From Streptomyces sp. B1I3 (GTDB taxonomy: Bacteria > Actinomycetota > Actinomycetes > Streptomycetales > Streptomycetaceae), in the NCBI RefSeq assembly GCF_030816615.1, contig NZ_JAUSYD010000001.1, positions 3,286,001-3,350,000 of the forward strand: a stretch of 64,000 nt of DNA, read 5' to 3'. Shown here piece by piece: positions 50,450 through 57,429 of this stretch (position 1 is the first letter of the stretch; each line of letters starts with the position of its first letter). The notes below the pieces were generated by a model that worked only from the letters and a program-made list of their open reading frames with translations, ran no database searches and was not told the origin of the DNA. The position numbers were made by a program, and so were the translations under genes.

Positions 50450-50902
50450 TCAGCCCCTGCGGGTCCGCCGCGCCGGGAAGTCCTGGTCCACCGGGTCCGC
50501 GGGCAGGAACTGTCCGGCGACCCGCATGAACATCTCCCGCTGGTCGGCCGGGACACCGAGTGCGGCGGCGGCCTCCTCCAGCGTGATCCGCTCACTGCCG
50601 GCGTTCTGCCGGTCGGGGTCGTCCGCAGCCGGGGGCATCGGCAACTCGTCCTCGGTGAGCCGGCCCGAGCGGATGAGCATCTCCCGCACGGGGATGCCCA
50701 GGACGTGCGCGAGCCTGCGCATCGTCTCCAGGTCAGGCATGCTCTGCCGCTGCAGCAGTCGCGTGATGGCTGCCCGGTGTACGCCCGCCTCGTCGGCGAG
50801 GCGGGACTTGCCGCCGCCGCGCGGGCTGTCGATGTCGTATCCACGCCGCCGGATCACATCCTCGATCCAGGCCGTGAACTGTTCCAGTTCACTGACGGTC
50901 AC
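50450..50902 (-). CDS. XRE-type repressor of the tail-like cluster
   Basis: Predicted 150 residues from a GTG. The helix-turn-helix spans about residues 30-75 (KSRLADEAGVHRAAITRLLQ, MPDLETMRRLAHVLGIPVRE). The C-terminal half (RITLEEAAAALGVPADQREM) may be a dimer domain; there is no peptidase Ser/Lys site visible, so it is not a self-cleaving LexA/CI type. It is divergent from the WhiB-like gene, and several copies of a TTGCGYGC repeat lie in the shared promoter region and again before the tail genes. A phage-type repressor role is inferred. Confidence 0.8.
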   Translation of the reverse strand: MTVSELEQFTAWIEDVIRRRGYDIDSPRGGGKSRLADEAGVHRAAITRLLQRQSMPDLETMRRLAHVLGIPVREMLIRSGRLTEDELPMPPAADDPDRQNAGSERITLEEAAAALGVPADQREMFMRVAGQFLPADPVDQDFPARRTRRG

Positions 50903-50944
50903 AGGCCTTCGCCTCCCTCCGAAGCGAAACCCAGGCTACCGCGC

Positions 50945-50980
50945 TTGCGCGCACAGAATTATGGGCTTTCGCGCGCGCAA
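50945..50980. promoter_or_regulatory. two operator-like TTGCGCGC repeats by the repressor
   Basis: TTGCGCGCACAGAA (50945-50958) and TTTCGCGCGCGCAA (50967-50980) each match the palindromic site found at 53439-53452 in 12 of 14 positions. They lie 43-78 bases upstream of the repressor start. Confidence 0.6.
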
Positions 50981-51008
50981 TGTGGAGATCCACTGAAGAC
51001 CTGGTCCT

Positions 51009-51096
51009 TTGCGTGCATATCGCGACCCCGCTGCCACTCTGCGTGACACCCGGCAACGCTCGCTCCGCGCGTTTTATGTTGCGCGCTCGCACGCAA
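51009..51096. promoter_or_regulatory. further TTGCGYGC sites before the WhiB-like gene
   Basis: A half-site TTGCGTGC lies at 51009-51016. A symmetric element TTGCGCGC-TC-GCACGCAA lies at 51079-51096, 86 bases before the WhiB-like start. With the repressor-side sites this makes a compact, possibly cooperative control region. Confidence 0.55.
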
Positions 51097-51181
51097 TCTG
51101 TCACTGTGCATCTCCAGCCGCACCCCTCCCGCCCGTTGTGTCACTCCCTCCCGTCCCACCGCTCGCGCATCAGGAGCCTCC

Positions 51182-51451
51182 ATGGATCCGTCGTTCCTCT
51201 CACTCCCCTCCGATACCTGGACCGCGTCGGCCGCCTGCCTGGGGCTGCCCCCGGAGACGGTCTTCGCCCGGCATCCGGCCGAGGCCGCGCCCGCCCTCGG
51301 CGCCTGCGCCCGCTGCCCGGTCGTCCGGCAGTGCGAGGAGGCGGTGGCGCCGGCCGACAGCTGGTTCGACGGGGTGTGCGCGGGACGGCTCTGGCGCAAC
51401 GGCCGGTCCGTCGCCCTGGAACGCGGCACACGCCGCCGCGCAGCCGCCTGA
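51182..51451 (+). CDS. WhiB-like iron-sulfur regulator
   Basis: Predicted 89 residues with CAGGAG upstream. The four cluster-binding cysteines are present as Cys19, Cys42, Cys45 and Cys51 (C-X22-CxxC-X5-C). The usual GVWGG turn reads GVCAG here, adding a fifth cysteine, and the tail is basic (ERGTRRRAAA). Wbl proteins bind 4Fe-4S clusters and work with sigma factor to control genes. Phage-borne members are known. It heads a run of three plus-strand genes before the tail genes. Confidence 0.9.
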   Translation: MDPSFLSLPSDTWTASAACLGLPPETVFARHPAEAAPALGACARCPVVRQCEEAVAPADSWFDGVCAGRLWRNGRSVALERGTRRRAAA

Positions 51452-51565
51452 CCCGGGGCCACCGCCATGCCGGCCCTCCCCGGAGACAGAAGGACGGCAC
51501 ACGCCCGCAGCAATGCGAACACCACGCACGGAAGCACGCAGGAACACACAGAAGGAGGGCCCGTC

Positions 51566-52390
51566 ATGAGCGAGGAGAAAGAGGTGTCCGGAGCCACCGG
51601 ACCGTACGCCGGGCAGTCCCCCGGGACGGACCGCGGCCGGACGGCCGAGGAGGCGGACGGCACCGGCATCGCCCGGGACGCCGCACTCTGGGCCGCCACC
51701 CTGGCCCGCCAGTTCCCGGACCTGCTGGAGGAGTTGGCGCCCTCCTCGGGCAGCCGCCCGGCCGCCGTCCGGCACGTCCCGGGGCCCGCCGAGCGGGCGG
51801 CACGGGCCGCCCTGAACCGCACGGAACGCGAGGAGGCGCTGCGCAACGAGCAGCGCGGACTCGCCGTCCCCGGCCACACGGCCGCGCCCGTGCGGCTGCA
51901 CGTGTCGGACGCGCTGCGCGACATCAGCGACGGCGTCGTGGAACTGGAGGAGGCGCTCCTCGGCCGGCTCGGGTCCGGCCGTCCGCGCCGCGCCCCGGTA
52001 CCCGAAAGGCTCTCCCGGATCACCGGACTCCTGGGGCACACCGCCGCCGACCCGACGCTCGCCCGCCACGCCCGCGACGAGCTGCGCCGGATGGCCCGGC
52101 GATGCGCCCGGGCCCTGGGCGAGACGGAGACGATGGTCCGGCTGCCTGGGCGCTGCCCCTGGTGCGACTCCGTCTCCCTGCGCGCCTTCCCCGACCGCGA
52201 AGCCGTGCTCTGCGTCAATCCGGGGTGCCGCTGCGGGGACGAGGCGTGCGACTGCACGACCGATCCGGCCTTCCGTCATCTCTGGGAACGGGACGCCTGG
52301 CCGGCGGTGGCAGCCGGTCACGCGGTGGCGGAGGCGATCGGGGCGACCGTCTCCGCGTCCCGGGCCGGGAACGGGGCCGAGGCCCGATGA
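51566..52390 (+). CDS. Cys-rich hypothetical protein
   Basis: Predicted 274 residues; GGAGGG precedes the ATG. The N-terminal two thirds are helical and charged. A cysteine cluster near residues 193-225 (CPWCDSV, CVNPGCRCGDEACDC) looks like a zinc-ribbon-type fold. The C-terminus is Ala-rich. I do not recognise a named family. Its stop overlaps the next start as ATGA, so it is coupled to the BldC/MerR-like gene. It is likely regulatory or DNA-associated, but unproven. Confidence 0.78.
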   Translation: MSEEKEVSGATGPYAGQSPGTDRGRTAEEADGTGIARDAALWAATLARQFPDLLEELAPSSGSRPAAVRHVPGPAERAARAALNRTEREEALRNEQRGLAVPGHTAAPVRLHVSDALRDISDGVVELEEALLGRLGSGRPRRAPVPERLSRITGLLGHTAADPTLARHARDELRRMARRCARALGETETMVRLPGRCPWCDSVSLRAFPDREAVLCVNPGCRCGDEACDCTTDPAFRHLWERDAWPAVAAGHAVAEAIGATVSASRAGNGAEAR

Positions 52391-52659
52391 CCTCCCCTCG
52401 GCACCCGTACGACATGCTCACCGACGTCACTCTCCTGACCAGCGCCGTGGCGGCCCAGGAGGCGGGGGTGGTGCCCGCGACGATCAGGAAATGGGTGCAG
52501 CTCGGCCATCTGCGGCCCTCCGGGCAGCAGGGCAGGAACCACCTGTACCGGCTGGAGGACGTGTTCGCCGCCGAACGCGCCACCCGGCGCGCACCTCGAC
52601 GCCGTACGGCCACCGCGACCGGCCCCGCGTCCGGGCCCACCTCGGCACCGCACGCCTGA
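52387..52659 (+). CDS. BldC/MerR-type small HTH protein
   Basis: Predicted 90 residues. LLTSAVAAQEAGVVPATIRK and WVQLGHLRPSGQQGRNHLYR with LEDVFAAERATRR form a MerR-type winged helix without an effector domain, as in BldC and excisionase-like proteins. The tail is Ala/Thr/Pro-rich. It overlaps the preceding gene by four bases and is followed by a strong terminator. It could be an excisionase or a transcription factor for the tail cluster; the sequence does not decide. Confidence 0.8.
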   Translation: MTSPRHPYDMLTDVTLLTSAVAAQEAGVVPATIRKWVQLGHLRPSGQQGRNHLYRLEDVFAAERATRRAPRRRTATATGPASGPTSAPHA

Positions 52660-52704
52660 TCTCGGCTGCACCCGCTCCCGCCCGGCCTGCCGTACACACG
52701 CCTC

Positions 52705-52737
52705 CGCCCCCGGTTCCCGCACAGGGAACCGGGGGCG
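52705..52737 (+). terminator. strong terminator after the regulator genes
   Basis: The 14-base arms 52705-52718 and 52724-52737 are perfectly complementary, with a GCACA loop. They close the whiB-like to HTH run. Positions 52738-52945 contain no gene I can support. Confidence 0.85.
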
Positions 52738-52945
52738 TTCGCATGTCCGCGGCCGGGGACTCGGCCGCCGGCCGTTCCGCGTACGACGCGCGGGGCGCGC
52801 CCGGGGCGCGGCGTGCGGGGCGCAGGAAACGCCGGCGGCGGACCCGGTGGCGGGCACGGTCCTTCACCGCTGAACCGGCGTGTGTGCCTAGGGAATTACG
52901 GGCCCTGGGCGGCGGGGTCCGGGCAGCCGGGGCGGGGCCGAGCCG

Positions 52946-53197
52946 TCAGGCGTGGGCCTGGGTGGCGCGGAGGGGCCGCACTCCGGCGGGTCTCACGGCC
53001 ATCGCCTCCTGCCAGCCGGTGGAGAAGCCGCGCAGCTCGGCCTCTCCGATGATCCGTGCCCCCACCTCGCCCACGACCGCGGCCAGGGTTCTGCCCACCT
53101 CCCCGGTGTAACGGCCGGCTTCCGCCGACTCCACGGCCACCGTGACGGCGGCGGCCATGACGTCGGCAAGCCGCTCGCCCGGCTCCCCGGTCACCAC
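52946..53197 (-). CDS. small hypothetical protein opposite the tail genes
   Basis: Predicted 83 residues from a GTG: an Ala/Val/Glu-rich helical protein (RLADVMAAAVTVAVESAEAG, GRTLAAVVGEVGARIIGEAE). Codon bias supports coding, but the ribosome-binding site is weak and I recognise no family. It is divergent from the tail genes; the LexA-type box lies about 100 bases upstream of its start. Confidence 0.5.
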   Translation of the reverse strand: MVTGEPGERLADVMAAAVTVAVESAEAGRYTGEVGRTLAAVVGEVGARIIGEAELRGFSTGWQEAMAVRPAGVRPLRATQAHA

Positions 53198-53295
53198 GAC
53201 TGCTCACCGCCGGAGACCGGCCTCCATTCGCTGTTCGTCGTCACGACCCCACACCGTCCTTACGCCTGCGTCGGTCCATGCCATGTTCGGTCCGA

Positions 53296-53311
53296 TCGAA
53301 TTTATGTTCGA
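53296..53311. promoter_or_regulatory. LexA (SOS) box candidate
   Basis: TCGAAT-TTAT-GTTCGA matches the actinobacterial SOS consensus TCGAAC-N4-GTTCGA at 11 of 12 defined positions. It sits between the small minus-strand gene and the tail genes, in a gap (53198-53592) that otherwise holds only regulatory repeats. Confidence 0.65.
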
Positions 53312-53438
53312 ATCGGCTTTTCAGGATAGCGCAGAACCAGGCGTCGCCACCTGGCATATGACGTTGCGACACACGTCCGCCCCTCCGTGGCCCCTCGACG
53401 TTCGACCACCCCGGCGAGACGGGTGGACGCGAAGTTAG

Positions 53439-53452
53439 TTGCGCGCACGCAA
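53439..53452. promoter_or_regulatory. TTGCGCGCACGCAA operator before the tail genes
   Basis: This 14-base site is nearly palindromic (TTGCG/CGCAA arms) and resembles the sites around the repressor gene 2.5 kb away. It lies 141 bases before the first tail gene. Confidence 0.6.
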
Positions 53453-53592
53453 TCCATGGATCACTATGGGTGCAGCGGCGGAGCTGTGCCCACCTCCCTC
53501 CGAGGGGCGCGGTTCCGCCGCTGTCGTGTCCGGCGTGCGTACGGGCCGTACGCACGGGCGTCCGTCCTCGGCCCGTACAAAGGAGTGACACC

Positions 53593-54003
53593 ATGCCCTC
53601 ATCCGCGCCAGGGACGTTCCCGGACGTCCAGGCGATCGTGCGGGATCTGCTCAAGACCCGCGCGGAACTGGCGGACGCGTTCGTCGACGACGCCCCGCCG
53701 GCCGGTTTCGACGGGACGCAGAAGGCCGTACTGATCTCCCGCATGGGTGGCGCCTGGGTCGACGACCTGCACGTGGACCGCCCGCTGATCCAGCTGGAGG
53801 TCTACGGGCCGGAGAAGTCGGTGGCCCACACCCTCGCCAACGCGGCCCGCGCCACGCTGCTGGCCGCTACCGGCACCGTCTTCGGTACCTCGTTCGTCAG
53901 CGAGGTGATCGAGGAGGACGGCCCGCGCTGGCTGCCCGACTACGTCTACGCGGGCGCCAACCGGTACATCTGCATCCTTCGCTTCACCGTCCGTACGGAC
54001 TGA
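53593..54003 (+). CDS. tail terminator-like / minor tail protein
   Basis: Predicted 136 residues with AAAGGAG upstream. The sequence VQAIVRDLLKTRAELADAF, RPLIQLEVYGPEKSVAHTLA and ANRYICILRFTVRTD has the size and alternating pattern of siphovirus tail-completion (tail terminator) proteins, which cap the tail tube. In phages this gene lies between head genes and the tube gene; here only regulators precede it. It is followed by a terminator-like hairpin before the tube gene. Confidence 0.6.
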   Translation: MPSSAPGTFPDVQAIVRDLLKTRAELADAFVDDAPPAGFDGTQKAVLISRMGGAWVDDLHVDRPLIQLEVYGPEKSVAHTLANAARATLLAATGTVFGTSFVSEVIEEDGPRWLPDYVYAGANRYICILRFTVRTD

Positions 54004-54110
54004 CCCTCTCTCCACGGGCCTACGCACCGCCGACCGGCGGCCTGGCCCGTCCTGCGGACCGCACATCCGCGTCCGGCCCGCCCACCGGGCCGCACGACGC
54101 CCCACGAACC

Positions 54111-54140
54111 AGGCCCCGCCGAACCGATTCGGCGGGGCCT
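54111..54140 (+). terminator. terminator/attenuator before the tail tube gene
   Basis: AGGCCCCGCCGAA (54111-54123) pairs perfectly with TTCGGCGGGGCCT (54128-54140) with a CCGA loop. As it lies inside the tail gene run, it may limit or reset transcription before the tube gene. Confidence 0.75.
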
Positions 54141-54209
54141 TCGCCGTACCCGCCCCGGATACGGCGGCCCCCGCACGGGGGCACCACCCCTGGAAAGGAA
54201 GCCACCTTC

Positions 54210-54806
54210 ATGGCTGGTAACAACTCGTCCGAGATCCGCATCGCCGGAACGGGCCGCATCCTCGTGGCCCCGGCCGGCACCCCGGCGCCGACCGCCTTCT
54301 CCAACGACCCGGCGGCCGACTGGGACAGCGCGGTGTGGCGGGACCTCGGCTACACGTCCACCGACGGCGTGACCTTCGCCAAGAAGGACAAGCTGGACCC
54401 GGTCGAGACGTGGCAGGCGGTCAGCCCGGCCCGCTTCATCTACGCGGACCGCGACCTGACGCTGAAGTTCGCCATGCTCCAGTTCAACGAGGACACCCTG
54501 CCGTTCTTCATGGGCGGTGACACGGTCTCGGCGGTGAACGCCACCGAAAACCCGGGCGTCTACTCCTACAACGTGCCGGACGGCCCGCAGTTCGACGAGC
54601 GCGCCCTCGGCCTGGAGTTCCACGACGGGCTGGAGGTCACCTACCGGTTCGTGATCCCGCGCGGCCAGGTCACCGCGTCGGACGACATCAAGCTGGCCCG
54701 CAAGGCCGCCGCGTCCCTGGGCGTCACCTTCACGGCGCTGTCCTCCGGCGAGACCCAGCCGCTGGCGACCTTCGTCATGAAGGACCCGGCGTACGCCAAG
54801 GCGTGA
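54210..54806 (+). CDS. major tail (tube) protein
   Basis: Predicted 198 residues with GGAAAGGAAG upstream. The order of segments (RIAGTGRILVAPAGT, WRDLGYTSTDGVTFAKKDK, ETWQAVSPARFIYADRDLTL, VSAVNATENPGVYSYNVPD, DGLEVTYRFVIPRGQVT) is that of actinophage major tail proteins, which polymerise into the tail tube. It directly precedes the tail assembly chaperone, the usual order. Highest expression is expected for this subunit. Confidence 0.85.
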   Translation: MAGNNSSEIRIAGTGRILVAPAGTPAPTAFSNDPAADWDSAVWRDLGYTSTDGVTFAKKDKLDPVETWQAVSPARFIYADRDLTLKFAMLQFNEDTLPFFMGGDTVSAVNATENPGVYSYNVPDGPQFDERALGLEFHDGLEVTYRFVIPRGQVTASDDIKLARKAAASLGVTFTALSSGETQPLATFVMKDPAYAKA

Positions 54807-54839
54807 CCCCGCCGCCCCCGGCCTCCGGGGGCGCGACTC

Positions 54840-54886
54840 CACGGGGCGCCGGCGCTCCGGTCCCGCCGGCGCGACGGCGCCCCGTG
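54840..54886 (+). terminator. hairpin after the tail tube gene
   Basis: CACGGGGCGCCG (54840-54851) pairs perfectly with CGGCGCCCCGTG (54875-54886), and the enclosed GCCGGCG-type bases can pair further. It lies 34 bases after the tube stop codon and could lower expression of later genes relative to the tube. Positions 54887-55022 hold no gene. Confidence 0.65.
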
Positions 54887-55022
54887 ACCTCCGTAGCGCA
54901 CGCCCCGCTCGACCCGCACGGGGTGCACCACCCGCTCGTCCGCACGTACCGAACCCGCCGCACCGTGACGCGCCCGACCGGGCCGCCGGTGCGGCCCCCT
55001 TCCTTCCCGAAACGGAGATTCC

Positions 55023-55313
55023 ATGGCCACCTTCGACGTGTCCGCCGCCCGCGCCCAGCGCATGGAGGCACTCGGCCGCTCCTGGTCGTTCACCATCGAC
55101 GGCGACACCTTCGAGCTGCCGACCGAACTGACCCGCGTCACCGCCCGCGCGCTGCGCGGCCTGGACGACAACGACGTCGACGGCCTGCTCGAACTCCTGC
55201 TGGGCAAGAAGCAGTTCGCCCGCTTCGCGCAGCTCGACGTCACCATGCAGGACATCGCCGCCATCCTGGAGGCGTACGGCAAGGAGACCGGGCTCGGCCT
55301 GGGGGAAGACTGA
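55023..55313 (+). CDS. tail assembly chaperone, short (gpG-like) product
   Basis: Predicted 96 residues with GGAGA-type bases upstream (ACGGAGATTCC). The segment RSWSFTIDGDTFELPTELTR and DVDGLLELLLGKKQFARFAQ resembles the first chaperone ORF of actinophage tails. Its stop (55311-55313) lies just after a CTGGGGGAAGAC slip-type sequence, and an open frame in -1 continues for over 130 codons with no start codon of its own. Confidence 0.8.
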   Translation: MATFDVSAARAQRMEALGRSWSFTIDGDTFELPTELTRVTARALRGLDDNDVDGLLELLLGKKQFARFAQLDVTMQDIAAILEAYGKETGLGLGED

Positions 55314-55735
55314 GCCTCGTCGCGTTCGCCGATGAACACGCCGAGGCTCTCGAAGCGGATCTACTCCGGCACTACGGGGTGGACCTGCTCGACTGGCACC
55401 GGGGAGAGCTCTCCTCCCGCCGGCTCGCGATCCTGATCAAGCACCTGCCCCGGGACAGCGCCACCATCCGCGACACCGACGGCGACGCCGCCGAATGGGG
55501 AGTAACCGATTACCTGCTGGCGGCGGTCGTGGACCATCTCGCGGCGGCCAACTGGATGTTCTCGGTCGTCAACGGCGACGGCGAGTCCGACCCGCCGGAA
55601 CAGCCGGTGCCGGTGCCGCGACCGGGGGACACGGACGAACCGGGCGAGCGGGACGAGGAGGCCGACGGCACCACGTCGGCCGACGCCCCGCAGACGGTCC
55701 CGAGTCCTTCGGAGCTGGCCCGGTTCTTCGGGTGA
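55023..55735 (+). CDS. tail assembly chaperone, frameshifted (gpGT-like) product
   Basis: A -1 shift near 55300-55308 joins the 96-residue ORF to the frame reading GRLSLVAFADEHAEALEADL, giving about 237 residues in all. The second part has YGVDLLDWHRGELSSRRLAI and a charged Pro/Glu/Asp tail. Phage lambda G/GT and many siphophages make two chaperones in this way, at a fixed ratio, to coat the tape measure during assembly. No ATG or GTG with a ribosome-binding site opens the second frame, which supports recoding. Confidence 0.7.
55300..55308 (+). other. probable -1 frameshift site
   Basis: TGGGGGAAG: in the zero frame it reads CTG GGG GAA GAC TGA. Backing up one base lets the GGG codon re-pair perfectly with GGG and continues as GGA AGA CTG AGC in the long second frame, bypassing the TGA at 55311. 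Confidence 0.6.
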
Positions 55736-55739
55736 CGCG

Positions 55740-55781
55740 CCCCCGTCGGCCGCCCCGCGCGTGCGGGGCGGCCGACGGGGG
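55740..55781. terminator. very strong terminator, 19-bp perfect stem
   Basis: The arms 55740-55758 and 55763-55781 are perfectly complementary with a GCGT loop. It begins four bases after the chaperone stop, splitting the tail operon, and could also end transcripts from the opposite small genes. Confidence 0.9.
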
Positions 55782-55867
55782 TCGTAGCGCGCGATCTCTT
55801 GTCCGCCACGTTCCGGCGACTGTCAGGGACGCGGACTGTTCCACGTGCGCATGCGGCGGACCCCGGA

Positions 55868-56047
55868 TCAGAGGGCGATTACGTAGAAACAGGCCCCCAG
55901 AAAAGCCAACCCCAGACAGAACCACAGAATGACGTAGCCGACCCGTCGGCTTTCCCGCGGAACAGCGAAGTAACCTAGAGCGAAAAAGAAAAACATGGCG
56001 GCGATCGCCATGAGGCCCACGGCGACAAAGAAAAGCTTGACGCCCAC
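55868..56047 (-). CDS. 59-residue two-helix membrane protein, copy A
   Basis: Read on the minus strand from a GTG at 56047 with GAGGG three bases upstream. VGVKLFFVAVGLMAIAAMFF and VGYVILWFCLGLAFLGACFY form two membrane helices joined by a short VPRESRR turn. It shares 39 of 59 residues with copy B. It is encoded opposite the tail genes, between chaperone and tape measure. I do not recognise it; holin-like, superinfection or immunity roles are possible but unproven. Confidence 0.72.
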   Translation of the reverse strand: MGVKLFFVAVGLMAIAAMFFFFALGYFAVPRESRRVGYVILWFCLGLAFLGACFYVIAL

Positions 56048-56334
56048 AATCCCTCACTTATGTAACTGCACGTGCCCCTGCGGCTGGACACTTCCGAGGA
56101 ACCGAGTCAAGACCACCGCTCATGAGCAGTAAAACGTCGGCGGCGTACAGGGCGGCGACGGCTATTCCGCCGACACCCCGCGCCTTCGGGAGCTGGCCGG
56201 GTCCTTCTGGGCTGCGGCCGCAGGCCACCCCATATCACGGAAGCCAGCGGACCGTGCAGCTCGGTGTCCGCCTACATCGTCCCACGGCTCCTGACAGAAG
56301 CGGCGCGTGCACGATGCATGAACGCGGTCTCAGG

Positions 56335-56514
56335 TCAAAGGGAGAGTGCGTAGATCGCCGAGCCCAGAGAGGCCAATCCCAGACAGAACCACAAAGCGAC
56401 GATTCCATACCGTCGCCTCTCCCGAGGTACGCCGAAGGAACCGAGAGTAAAGAAGAAAAACAGGCCTGCAAGCATCATGAGGCCCACGGCGAGAAAGAAA
56501 AGCTTGACGTTCAC
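56335..56514 (-). CDS. 59-residue two-helix membrane protein, copy B
   Basis: Read from a GTG at 56514 with GGGGG about four bases upstream. VNVKLFFLAVGLMMLAGLFF and YGIVALWFCLGLASLGSAIY are the helices, joined by VPRERRR. It has the same length as copy A and 66% identity, with clearly conserved codons, so both are real genes. The 56048-56334 gap between them has an open frame of 56 codons with a hydrophobic stretch, which I do not call. Confidence 0.72.
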   Translation of the reverse strand: MNVKLFFLAVGLMMLAGLFFFFTLGSFGVPRERRRYGIVALWFCLGLASLGSAIYALSL

Positions 56515-56612
56515 GAACCCCCACTTTCAAGATTTTTCTCCGAACAATATCAGATGCGACCGGGCCGGAGCAAGCAGAAAACCGGGCCCTCTACTTCAGA
56601 CGGGAGTAATTC

Positions 56613-57365
56613 ATGGGGTCACGCACCACGGAAGAAGTGTACGACAAAGTAGTCGTTGTCGAAGGAAAAGTTGACGGAATAGCAGCAACCTCTCTCACGA
56701 CCAAGCACTTCGACGAACAGGTAAAAACCCTCAAAACTGCCATCGAAAAGGGCCCCAAGAAGGAGGAAGAGCAAACCTGGAAAGACATCATTAAGGAGAC
56801 TTCTCCGGTCAAGGAGTTCCTCGCCGTCTTCAAAGGCAGCGATTTCTTGGCCCAGGTGCTGCTGGCAGCCGCGGCCGCGACTGCCGCCGCCGGACTGCTG
56901 GCAGGCCTCCTGGTGAAGGCCAAGCAGATGACGATCGCGTACACCGGTCGGACCAGAACCATGGGCGCTTTCGGTGCCGTGCGACCGCAAGGCGAGATCA
57001 ACCCTCGCTATTTCGGCCGCGGGGAGCAGGGGGGATGGCGCGGCTGGGGGATGCAGCCCGCCGAAGCGCCGCAGGCACAGGGGGAGGGGGCGGGACAGGG
57101 CTCGGTACAGGCGCAGCGACCGAACCTCACGTCGGTCACACAGATCGATGAGGTCAAGACGGCCATGGTGAGGCTGAACGCCGAAATCGATACATATCGC
57201 GGCAAAGTGCGTGGCCTCGCCACCCCCAACGCGATGCGACAGATGGCTTCGGCGGCCAAGAAGCTGGAGAACGCCGCCAAGAAGCACCAGTCCATCGACA
57301 CGCTGGCCACCTCGATCGGCGCTCTCAACAGAGAAATGCGCACGCTGGCCGGAACTGCGAGCTGA
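56613..57365 (+). CDS. hypothetical protein with one membrane helix and coiled-coil ends
   Basis: Predicted 250 residues with CGGGAG upstream. N-terminal part: charged helix (EEVYDKVVVVEGKVDGIAAT, FDEQVKTLKTAIEKGPKKEE). One helix follows at about 80-101 (AQVLLAAAAATAAAGLLAGL), then a Gly/Gln-rich middle part and a C-terminal coiled-coil-like stretch (AMVRLNAEIDTYRGKVRG, KKLENAAKKHQSIDTLATSI). The first 100 codons are less GC-rich than the neighbours. It lies just before the tape measures and may be a separate N-terminal tape-measure section or a tail-associated membrane protein. No named family was recognised. Confidence 0.75.
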   Translation: MGSRTTEEVYDKVVVVEGKVDGIAATSLTTKHFDEQVKTLKTAIEKGPKKEEEQTWKDIIKETSPVKEFLAVFKGSDFLAQVLLAAAAATAAAGLLAGLLVKAKQMTIAYTGRTRTMGAFGAVRPQGEINPRYFGRGEQGGWRGWGMQPAEAPQAQGEGAGQGSVQAQRPNLTSVTQIDEVKTAMVRLNAEIDTYRGKVRGLATPNAMRQMASAAKKLENAAKKHQSIDTLATSIGALNREMRTLAGTAS

Positions 57366-57429
57366 ATCGGCAGGACGAGTTCCGGCGAGAACCTCTCCGG
57401 CAGCCGACCATTGAACGATCGGAATCCGC

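Noticed and set aside
50450..50902. CI/LexA-type self-cleaving repressor
   Set aside because: The protein is too short and lacks a visible Ser/Lys peptidase region.
52387..52659. Excisionase proving an integrative element
   Set aside because: The fold is equally that of BldC-like regulators, and no integrase gene or att repeat is visible in the window.
56058..56228. 56-codon minus-strand open frame with a hydrophobic stretch between the two 59-residue genes
   Set aside because: No ribosome-binding site, no similarity to its neighbours, and an Arg/Pro-rich remainder. It may be a relic, but coding is not supported.
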